DNA of 64,000 nt from Chrysaora quinquecirrha (taxonomy: Eukaryota; Cnidaria; Scyphozoa; Semaeostomeae; Pelagiidae): assembly GCA_014526335.1 (NCBI GenBank), contig JACTAT010000282.1, positions 711,335 to 775,334 on the forward strand, in the 5' to 3' direction. Position 1 is the stretch's first letter; every line of letters starts with the position of its first letter. The translations under genes and the position numbers were made by a program. A model generated the notes under the pieces. It was given only the letters and a program-made list of their open reading frames with translations. It made no database searches and was not told the DNA's origin. Positions 46,035 to 54,583 of this stretch are shown here, one piece after another.

Positions 46035-46572
46035 TGTAGCGAAGTGTATTGAGTAGTTTTTTTTATCATTTTAATTTTTACTTTACTTAGGCCATCTTAG
46101 TTTTTACATTTTTCCTCCTTTCCATTCATTGGCTTGCTTTCTTCCCCGCGTAGGATTTTTCCGCGCGTAGTCGTTTTTCCCTTTTGCGTCATAGCGCAGC
46201 AAGCTTTTCCATTAGGTATTCCCTTTGTTTTGGTTTTTCCACCTAGGTTTAGTCATCCCTCTCTCGTGCCTTGTTTTTTTTCCTCTTAGCGTAGTTTTCT
46301 TCCTATTATTACTCAGCTTTATTTATTTTTACGTAGGTAGAAAATTATATTCCTTTTCCTTGATTTAGCTTTATATACCTGTACATAGCAAATTTTTAGT
46401 TAGGGGATTTTAGTTGGTTAGTTGCTTCATAGTGATTATTGAAAGATACAGAAAAGCACAAAAGTCAGTCTTTTCCTCTCAAGGTTTTTCTGCAACATCG
46501 ATTCGCGGTGAGACAATTCCTTATCATTATTTATTAGTAAATAAATAACCCTTATTTGCTAAAAATTATAAC
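46035..46572 (+). repeat. 3' LTR of the Ty3/gypsy element
   Basis: Preceded by a purine tract (AGGGGGGAG, 46022-46030). The LTR probably starts TGTAGCGAAGTG at 46035 and ends near TTATAACA at 46572. It contains a TATA-like TTTATATACC at 46369, a GC-rich upstream part (CCCGCGTAGG, CCGCGCGTAG), and AATAAATAA near 46545 as a possible poly-A signal. The 5' LTR is absent, so both boundaries are inferred. The end overlaps the first base positions of the 252-bp array. Confidence 0.68.
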
Positions 46573-46607
46573 AATTGTGGTAGCCCACTTGTGATGAATA
46601 AATATCC

Positions 46608-46673
46608 TGTGTCAGCATATGTTCAGTTCACTATATGTTCTATGCTCTGATGAAGGCTTTAAGCCGAAACACA
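46608..46673 (+). ncRNA. Hammerhead ribozyme (type III), unit 1
   Basis: Stem III is TGTGT (46608-46612) with ACACA (46669-46673). Cleavage would follow C at 46613. Stem I is AGCATA (46614-46619) with TATGCT (46641-46646), closed by a 21-nt loop. The core is CTGATGA (46647-46653), then one extra A, stem II GGC/GCC (46655-46657 with 46663-46665), then GAAA (46666-46669). All invariant core bases (CUGAUGA, GAAA, UH) are present. An extra A after CUGAUGA is known in a chrysanthemum viroid hammerhead that cleaves. Short stems make activity of a lone unit uncertain. Confidence 0.85.
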
Positions 46674-46859
46674 AAGAAACACCTTGGCTGTGGAGGAGAC
46701 CTGTGGCTGGAAGGACCTCGAGTTAGGCTGGCTACTTCATTGCACTGTTTAGTGCATTGGAGTAGTCACCTGGCTTGTTGTCCAGAAGGTCACTGGTTCG
46801 AATCCCAGTCAAGGCAATTATAACAATGTTGGTAGCCCACTTGTGATGAATAAATATCC

Positions 46860-46925
46860 TGTGTCAGCATATGTTCAGTTCACTATATGTTCTATGCTCT
46901 GATGAAGGCTTTAAGCCGAAACACA
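46860..46925 (+). ncRNA. Hammerhead ribozyme (type III), unit 2
   Basis: Same pairing as unit 1: TGTGT, cleavage C at 46865, AGCATA/TATGCT, CTGATGA at 46899-46905, GGC/GCC, GAAA and CACA. The unit differs only outside the ribozyme (TTG/GCTG loss just after it, and TGTTGG instead of ATTGTGG upstream). Confidence 0.84.
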
Positions 46926-47108
46926 AAGAAACACCTCTGTGGAGGAGACCTGTGGCTGGAAGGACCTCGAGTTAGGCTGGCTACTTCATTGCACTGTTTA
47001 GTGCATTGGAGTAGTCACCTGGCTTGTTGTCCAGAAGGTCACTGGTTCGAATCCCAGTCAAGGCAATTATAACAATTGTGGTAGCCCACTTGTGATGAAT
47101 AAATATCC

Positions 47109-47174
47109 TGTGTCAGCATATGTTCAGTTCACTATATGTTCTATGCTCTGATGAAGGCTTTAAGCCGAAACACA
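47109..47174 (+). ncRNA. Hammerhead ribozyme (type III), unit 3
   Basis: Identical in the motif to unit 1; cleavage would follow position 47114. Core CTGATGA at 47148-47154. Confidence 0.84.
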
Positions 47175-47360
47175 AAGAAACACCTTGGCTGTGGAGGAGA
47201 CCTGTGGCTGGAAGGACCTCGAGTTAGGCTGGCTACTTCATTGCACTGTTTAGTGCATTGGAGTAGTCACCTGGCTTGTTGTCCAGAAGGTCACTGGTTC
47301 GAATCTCAGTCAAGGCAATTATAACAATTGTGGTAGCCCACTTGTGATGAATAAATATCC

Positions 47361-47426
47361 TGTGTCAGCATATGTTCAGTTCACTATATGTTCTATGCTC
47401 TGATGAAGGCTTTAAGCCGAAACACA
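47361..47426 (+). ncRNA. Hammerhead ribozyme (type III), unit 4
   Basis: Identical in the motif to unit 1; cleavage would follow position 47366. Core CTGATGA at 47400-47406. Confidence 0.84.
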
Positions 47427-47612
47427 AAGAAACACCTTGGCTGTGGAGGAGACCTGTGGCTGGAAGGACCTCGAGTTAGGCTGGCTACTTCATTGCACTG
47501 TTTAGTGCATTGGAGTAGTCACCTGGCTTGTTGTCCAGAAGGTCACTGGTTCGAATCCCAGTCAAGGCAATTATAACAATTGTGGTAGCCCACTTGTGAT
47601 GAATAAATATCC

Positions 47613-47678
47613 TGTGTCAGCATATGTTCAGTTCACTATATGTTCTATGCTCTGATGAAGGCTTTAAGCCGAAACACA
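47613..47678 (+). ncRNA. Hammerhead ribozyme (type III), unit 5
   Basis: Identical in the motif to unit 1; cleavage would follow position 47618. Core CTGATGA at 47652-47658. In the next, sixth unit (47865 onward) TGTGTC and AGCATA remain, but the core is deleted. Confidence 0.84.
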
Positions 47679-47990
47679 AAGAAACACCTTGGCTGTGGAG
47701 GAGACCTGTGGCTGGAAGGACCTCGAGTTAGGCTGGCTACTTCATTGCACTGTTTAGTGCATTGGAGTAGTCACCTGGCTTGTTGTCCAGAAGGTCACTG
47801 GTTCGAATCCCAGTCAAGGCAATTATAACAATTGTGGTAGCCCACTTGTGATGAATAAATATCCTGTGTCAGCATATGTTCAGTTCACTATAAGGACCTC
47901 GAGTTAGGCTGGCTACTTCATTGCACTGTTTAGTGCATTGGAGTAGTCACCTGGCTTGTTGTCCAGAAGGTCACTGGTTCGAATCCCAGT

Positions 47991-47993
<3 letters not shown>

Positions 47994-48028
<35 letters not shown>

Positions 48029-48590
48029 AATTAAGTTATCCATACGCAGTTCACAGTGCTCGACTGAAATAGGAGCTTTTTAGTACTACTAAAGAAAGAA
48101 AAAGACTATTAGTATGCAACTCTGAGTTTCATGATCTCTCAATCATCAGGCATACAACATGTAATTGCAAATGAAGAATGTATGCCAGTTTATTTCTATA
48201 GATTGCTTAGAAGAATTCTAAAAGAATTCTAAAAGAATTATGGCGCTGCAGTAGTAAAATGCTATTTACAGAGATTTTTTATGATTAACTTATTTTGATG
48301 TCTACACTTGCGTATAAATTCTGATTTCCTATTTAGTAAATCACTTTCACCTATGGACCGAATTATGTATAATTTCTCTGTTAAACACAACTTGCAATAA
48401 TTATTACTTGGATTATTCTTCACTCTTTTTAATATTTTCCATCTTATATTCGGCGTTTTACTTTCTTTCTTTAATATGACCAGACGTATTTAGAAAGTTC
48501 CGTACTTATATATATATATATATATTAGCATAGTATGTGTACACATATATATACAATGCCTTCGTTATATACATAAGTATTCTGCACAAG
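47994..48590. other. TA microsatellite and AT-rich spacer
   Basis: (TA)n at 47995-48020 directly follows the hammerhead array, and a second TA run lies at 48509-48526. Between them, AGAATTCTAAA repeats twice near 48210-48232. No gene recognised. Confidence 0.6.
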
Positions 48591-48599
48591 CAATTAAGA

Positions 48600-48965
48600 A
48601 TTCTGTTCCGATACCAATGTTTCATACAAATAGAGTATCGAAGATCATAGCGGTGGGAGAAACTTTAAAGACACAGAGATTGTAAAGGTGGGAGCTACCG
48701 ATATATACTTTTCCTGTATATACTTCCTCACTGAGCAAGGAAATATTATGTTCCAGAAGCTGTTTCTCATACAAACACACAATCCGAGATTGTGAAGGTG
48801 GGAGCTACTGATGTACTTCTTCCGTTTATATATATTTTCATTGTTCATCAGCAAGGAAATATTATCTTGCACATGCCCTTTTTCATACATATAGACTATC
48901 GGAGATCATAAGGGTGGGAGCAACTCGAAAACACAGAGATGGTAAAGGTGGGAGCTACTGGTCAG
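48600..48965. repeat. About 110-bp tandem repeat around GGTGGGAGCTAC
   Basis: AGATTGTAAAGGTGGGAGCT and variants recur near 48640, 48678, 48788, 48904 and 48937, with CAGCAAGGAAATATTAT or GAGCAAGGAAATATTAT between some of them. Irregular spacing (about 110 bp with short units). No coding signal. Confidence 0.75.
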
Positions 48966-49201
48966 AGTTTTATACTCCACAAAACACCGTTTCTGCGGAG
49001 AAGCATTTCAAGGTCGAATGCTATACTATACTTGGAGGCACACTGTACATGTTGCTCCACACTCCACTCTTCTATGTTGTATATGGTCGGAGGTGGACCT
49101 CTTTCTATTTTTTCCGTACTGAAGCTTATAGCAAACATGATTAGGAGGCTCCGCCTTCCTAGATATAAGAGACAACTTGCCAAAAATGTGACAGTGCTAC
49201 T

Positions 49202-49388
49202 ATTGATCGCTTGTTGTTGATTATAGTTACTTGTGTCCTGTTATTAAGAAATGACTCAAACCAAGCTAATTCAAAATCATTGATTCCAAGGGGTGACATT
49301 TCCTGTGATAGTATAGGATGGTACACACAGTCAAATGCTTTTGCTAAGTCAAGGAATATAGATGGTTTCAGTAATTAGTGGCAGGGAA
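49202..49388 (-). pseudogene. LINE reverse transcriptase fragment
   Basis: From 49367 the minus strand reads SIFLDLAKAFDCVYHPIL (RT motif A with catalytic Asp), then LGINDFELAWFESFLNNRTQ, the block that follows in Jockey/CR1-type RTs. No motif B or C follows. The piece ends at the Helitron start (49389), which may have cut it. The flank on the far side of the Helitron shows no clear LINE continuation. Confidence 0.66.
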
Positions 49389-50029
49389 TCTACTATACTA
49401 AAACGCGCTTGCAAGTCTATTGTCTTTTTTGTCAGAGCAAGCACGCTTTTCTAGAGGGTCCCTGGGCTGCACACTTGGACCAGAAGCAAGAGCAAACTGT
49501 TGAAGGCGTGCCATCACTTGGTTTTTTCTCCCTAGCTACCAAAATCTCGCTTAAAAGTGGGGAAGAACCCTTCTTCCATTGTTTTTGCCATTGTTTTGTA
49601 GCACAATAAACAATAGGGTCACATGGACAATTTTTACCAGAAAAGTCGTTACCTGAAAGAGCGGATGCTTAGATCTATCATTGGGTCATTAATTACATTT
49701 TCATTTTTTTCATTTCATGTATTCAACACCCCGAAGGGTCTAGTAGATTACAATTTTTGCTATACAATATAGTTATAAGACTATTTGTGTAACAAGGTAA
49801 ACTGCAATCTACAATTACAAAATAAAGCAAAATAAAGTATGTTATTACTATATTCTAAGTTACACTAATACAATTTCGTTCAAAATCAATTTTAAATTTT
49901 TACTAAATGTATCAATATCTAAATCAGCTATTAAAATATTGTTCAAATTACAAGTATAGGTATTTTCTTAGAATTCTATCTAAACTATATTCTTCTGACA
50001 TTCAATGCATTTTTGATTGAACGTATAAT

Positions 50030-51900
50030 TTATAATCTTATATTTCTTTTTTGTTCCGAACGATATATAAAGTTGGCCAGGGATGTTAGCTCTTTGTCTG
50101 TTTTGGGGTTCGTTAGTAACTGTTTAAAAAGTTCTATTTTCTGTTCTTTTGAGAGTATTCCTACATCTTCACGTTTCATATCAGTTTGCTGTAGGAATGT
50201 CTCTCTTTCGGCCTTATTATGTTCACAGTCAAAAATAAAATGTATCTCGTCATCTTTTGGTTTTGGGATTACTGTACAAAAATCACATGTTCTCATTTCT
50301 TGTTCCAATTTATTACGATTAGAGTCATACCTGCCGGTTTCAATTTTAAGTTTATGTGCGCTAATTAATAATCTAGTAATCGCTGTTCTTAACTTTACCT
50401 CTGTTAAATATTTTTCCATCTGCGGTTTGTCTTTAAATTGCCTGTAAAATTTTAATTTTTCCATATTGTTAATTTGCATTTACCAATACTGTTCAAATTT
50501 CTTTGTAAGGGTGCTTTTACAGACCGTCTTTATTATTCTATTATTTTTCTTGATAATATTTTTATGTTGCGAGCAATTATATTCATTTTTTATCAAAAGC
50601 TTACTCATATTAAAATTTGTATCTCTTATTATAGTATTTAAATCTTTATACCATTCATTTTCACTAGTTATCAGTTCGGATAACGTGTCTGTTAGTAACT
50701 TATTATCGTTCTGGTTAATATAGTCAAAGTACTTAAGAGCATTAGTTTGCATATCTATCTTTAGAGGATGTATTCCTAGTTCTCCTAAGGTTGCAACATT
50801 AATTGATTTACGATGGACTTCTAAGATGTGCTTTCCAAACTGAAGTTGCACTTTTTCAATTTTATTTTCTATTTTTGATTTATATCCCCAAATTTCAGAG
50901 CCGTACAGTAAAATTGGCTTAACGGTGGCATTGAATGCATCTTATCTTCTACTCCATAACATTTGACCTTGTGAAGAAGACCTTGTCTCCAAACTCTATC
51001 GAAGGCTTTTGATATGTCTACGAAACAGCAATATAATTTTTCTCTTTTTTCAAACGACTTATCAATTATTGTTTTCAATGTAAAAATATTGTTGGAAGTT
51101 CTCATTCCAGGTCTAAAACCCATCATATTGTCTCCAAAAATCTTGTAGGTTTCAAAAATGTAGATCAACCTTGCATTCAAAATTTGATTAAATAATTTCC
51201 CTAGACACGAGGTTAAGGTTATTCCTCCATACTTTTTAGGGTTTGACTGATCTCCATTTTTGAAAATAGGTTTAATTAGGCCATCTTTCAGAACTTCTGG
51301 GTATTGCCCGAATGTTGAGTTAAATACGCTTTCAACAATGTTGCTTCCTAGTTTTATATTAGTGAAAACTTTTATTATCTCATTTGATATATTATCCAAG
51401 CCTACTGCTTTATTGTTTTTTATGTTGTTGGTTGCTTTGAGTATTTCTTCAACAGAGATGTTTTTATTTAATTCATTCTTAATTATCTCTTTATCTTGTG
51501 CAGAGAGCGTGTGTATTATGGGTGTGTCAGGGATTGACATGTCTGATATTCTATCAGCATAACCTAGTTGTTTAAAAAATTTTATCCTTGTTTCTTCAGA
51601 TATTTTTTCGGAGGGGTCGTTGTTATTCTGTGAATTATCTCCAGTAAGGGATTTGATTATTCTCCATTTTTCTTTAATGTCTTTATTAGCAAGATCCTCT
51701 AACAATTTTAACTGTTTTTCTTTTTCTTCGTTTAATTTCTTTTTCAACATGTACTTATACTCTTTCTTATTCTGGTAATAGGTTTGTCTGATTTAGTTAT
51801 AATTCGGGAATTTATTCATTAGATTGGCCACTTTTTCTAGCTCTTTTCGTTTTCTATAGCAGTTTTGGTCAAAAACTTTTTTTACTGACGTACCTATTTT
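50030..51900 (-). pseudogene. LINE ORF2 fragment lacking the catalytic palm
   Basis: The minus strand starts about 51900 with KVFDQNCYRKRKELEKVANL, then after a stop the 293-codon frame 50869-51750: PVLKDG-like LIKPIFKNGDQSNPKKYGGI, TLTSCLGKLFNQILNARL, MMGFRPGMRTSNNIFTLK, and YCCFVDISKAFDRVWRQGLL (motif A). At about 50940 it jumps to ATVKPILLYGSEIWGYKS, the region after the palm, so motif B and the YADD motif are deleted. C-terminal parts 50480-50851 and 50030-50479 include SANFIYRSEQKRN-type end and CDFCTVIPKPKDDEIHFIFD. No endonuclease upstream (5'-truncated). It lies inside the Helitron. Confidence 0.8.
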
Positions 51901-52179
51901 ATGTTTCCCTCTCTTATTATTTATTTTAGTTAAGATAATATTTTATGTTTAAGATAATATTTTAAGATAATATTTTATGTTTCCCTCTCTTATTTTTTCT
52001 TTTATTTTACATGTTCTCAGACAGATGATGAGGTCATTAGTTACAGTAATGTCATTCGTTACATAATGATAACTGCTCTGCATTGTACTAATTCGTAATG
52101 ACGGCCATTTCAGGATAACACAAAAGGATTTCAAGATTTCAAATTCTTGATTCCAACCGAGGATGAAGGAAGATGTTTT

Positions 52180-53640
52180 TTTGATCAGAACATTTTAAAA
52201 TGTATTCATTACATCTCAAGGATAATGTGGAGGATGTCCGGTAATGTTGTGGGTTATCTTTCAAAAATGTTGTAGTAATATTGAGGGCGTTAAATAATGT
52301 GGAGGGGTGTCTTTTAGAAGTTTAAAGGATGCGAAGTAATCTGGAGGAGTGTCTTTCAGTAATGTGAAGAGTTTGATGTAATGTGGAGGGCTATCGTGCT
52401 TTAATGAGGAGGGTGTGCAGTAATGTGGAGGACTATCTTTCAGTAATATGAAGAGTGTGAAGTAATGTGGAGGACTAACTTCAAGTAATGTGGAGGGTAC
52501 ACAGTAATGTGAAGGGCTATTTTGAAGTAGCGTGAAGGGATATCAGTAGCCCGGAGGGATATCATGGGGAATGTGAAGGGTGTTCAAGAATGCGGATGGT
52601 TGTCTTTCAGAAGTGTGAAGGGTGCGAAGTAATGCGGAGGGCTGTCTTTCAGAAATGTGAAGGGTGCAATGGAATGTGGAGGCTATCTTTCAGTAATGTG
52701 AAGGTTGCAAAGTAATGTGGCGGGATATCGTTCTGTAATGAGTAGGGTGTGCACTAATGTGGAGGATGTTCAGTAATGTTGAGGACTATATTGCAGTAAT
52801 GTGGTGGATGCGGAGAAATATGGAGGGTTGGGCTACATTTAGTGATGTGAAGGGTGCAAAGAAATGTGGAGGTCTATTTTTCAGTTATGTGAAGGGTACA
52901 CAGTAATGTGGAGGGCTATTGTTCTGTAATGAGAATAGTGTTCAGTAATTTGGAGGATGTTCAGTAATTTTGAGGAATATATTGTAGTAATGTGGTAGAT
53001 GCGGGAAATGTGGTGGGTTGGGCTGTCTTTCAGTGATGTGAAGGGTGCGAAGTAATGTGGAGGGCTATCGTTCTGTAATGAGTAGAGTGTGCAATAATGT
53101 GGAGGATGTTCAATAATGTTGATGACTATATTACAGTAATGTGAGGGATGCGAAGTAATGTGGAGGTCTATTTTTCAGTTATTTGAAGGGTACACAGTAA
53201 TGTGGAGGGCTATCGTTCTGTAATGAGGATGGTGGGCAGTAAGGTGGAGGTTGTTCAGTAATGTTGAGGACTATATTGAAGTAATGTGAGGGATGCGGAG
53301 AAATGTGGAGGATTGGGCTATCTTTCAGTAATGTAAAGGGTGGAAGGTAATGTGGAGGGGTATCATCAGTAATGTGGATGGTGCAGAGTAATGTGGAGAG
53401 ATATCTTGAAGCAATGTGGAGGGCTATCTTGCAGTAATGTTCACGAAGGATGTTCAGTAGTGTGGAGAGCTATCTTGCAGTAATGTGGTGGGTGCAGAGT
53501 AACTTGGAGGGCTTGGCTATCTTTAGTAATGTTGTTGATGCGGGGTAATGTGGAGGGCTGGGCTATCTTGAAGTCATGTAGAGGGCTATAAATGGTTACG
53601 TAGTGGCAATCATCGGTAATGACGAGGTTGCCGAGTAATT
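52180..53640. repeat. Degenerate minisatellite of GTAATGTGGAGGG-type units
   Basis: Around 60 or more irregular units of 20-25 bp: AGTAATGTGGAGGG alternating with CTATCTTTCAGTAATGTGAA and TGCAAAGTAATGTGG. Higher-order blocks recur (for example GGGCTATCGTTCTGTAATGA near 52720, 52910, 53065 and 53210). Internal minisatellites are common in Helitrons. No coding signal. 53640-53940 is the Helitron's 3' subterminal part. Confidence 0.85.
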
Positions 53641-53987
53641 TGGAGGGACCAGATTGTCAAGAAAAGCTCTCATTGCCGTCCATTTACTGAACATCCTCAA
53701 CATTACAGCGAAAATCCCTGTAGATCAGTTAATATAACCCTCAACATTATTAAACATACTCAACATCCACATTAGTGGTTTTTTTTTAATTCAACAATCC
53801 AGGCTTTCCTCTGCAAATTATTCCCATTTGATTTTAAAGTTATTAACATGCTCAATATCCATATGCAAGTAATATGTTGAGTTGCTCCTTTATAAAGCAT
53901 TAACTGGAAGGCGGAGGTCCCAAGTGAACCGCGAAGTGAAAAAGCCCACGCGGAAACATGCGCTGCGCGCTTCCGGGCAAGGGCTAG

Positions 53988-54583
53988 TATAATACTAAGT
54001 TACAATGTACTGTGTACACTAACAGGGACACATGGGCTGAAATCTTCTATATGCTGCATATACATCAATTAGCCCTTGGGAAAGGATGCTGTTACAATAA
54101 AATATGAGGAGGTAAAATGGTGGGAAGAGATGTCTTTCGTGTATTTTTGATTAAAATAATCTAAGGCCACATGGGGAAATTTAAAAAATATAGGAGTATT
54201 CGTACTCAACAAACGGTGATGGGAGCCACATAGTAATTGTAGTGACTGTAAGACTTGGTCAATAGAAGGCCTTGTGACCTTTACGACTTTTGTCTGCCTC
54301 TGTCTGTACTGTACTGCACCTTCTTGCTCATTTCATTTCGTTTTCGTTTTGAAGAAGATTCTGTCTGAAGTTTCAAGGGACATTTTGTGGAAAGCATCAT
54401 GATAATCAAAAAAGGAAATTGCTGAGAATTCTATCAAACCCAAATATCTGTCTTATGGCTTTTTAGCCCCTAGCTGAGTTTGTTGATTATATTTTCATCA
54501 TCCCTTCAAAAGAGTTTAAAGAAAGGCTTCAAAGTAAAAATGGTAAGTGAAGATTTAATATTAAAATCGCACGGAACATGCGG
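53988..54583. other. Spacer between Helitron and duplication
   Basis: No gene, RNA or repeat recognised in this stretch. The only ORF starting here (54480-54719) runs into the duplicated segment and looks like chance. Confidence 0.5.

Larger units (their letters stand above)
42244..46572 (+). mobile_element. Ty3/gypsy LTR retrotransposon, 5'-truncated
   Basis: Order: end of gag, then pol (protease, RT, RNase H, integrase), then purine tract and 3' LTR. No 5' LTR or primer-binding site was found upstream, and gag similarity begins abruptly near 42244, so the 5' end is missing. The base composition of gag-pol is more GC-rich than the surroundings, and pol is nearly free of stops, which suggests a young insertion. 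The element's end abuts the 252-bp hammerhead array. Confidence 0.9.
46566..47993 (+). repeat. 252-bp tandem array carrying hammerhead ribozymes and tRNA-like boxes
   Basis: Five complete units (252, 249, 252, 252, 252 bp apart) and a sixth that lacks about 97 bp, including the ribozyme core. Each unit begins near TTATAACAATTGTGGTAGCC, then the hammerhead, then a tRNA-like segment: TAGTGCATTGGAGTAG (A-box-like, similar to a D-arm) and GGTTCGAATCC (B box). The units are nearly identical, indicating recent amplification. ORFs of 62 codons in each unit are artefacts of the repeat. A TA microsatellite (47995-48020) ends the array. Confidence 0.93.
49389..53987 (+). mobile_element. Helitron, non-autonomous, 4.6 kb
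   Basis: The 5' end is TCTACTATACTAAAACGCG, preceded by host A (49388). The 3' end is a hairpin (GGAA..GCGC, TGC, GCGC..TTCC, 53953-53974) followed by GGGCAAGGG and CTAG (53984-53987), then host T (53988). TC start, CTRR end with a hairpin some 10 nt upstream and insertion between A and T are diagnostic. AGTGAACCGCGAAGTG near the 3' end is also typical. No Rep/helicase ORF was found, so it is non-autonomous. It contains a decayed LINE and a large minisatellite. Confidence 0.85.

Noticed and set aside
46741..46820. A functional tRNA gene
   Set aside because: B box and an A-box-like stretch are present, but the anticodon arm has an 8-nt loop, the T-arm has an extra C and no acceptor stem closes. 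Called tRNA-like only.
46635..47828. Five 62-codon ORFs in the 252-bp repeat as small genes
   Set aside because: They run across the hammerhead core and tRNA-like boxes, whose RNA structure explains the conservation better. Unit 6 loses the frame start.
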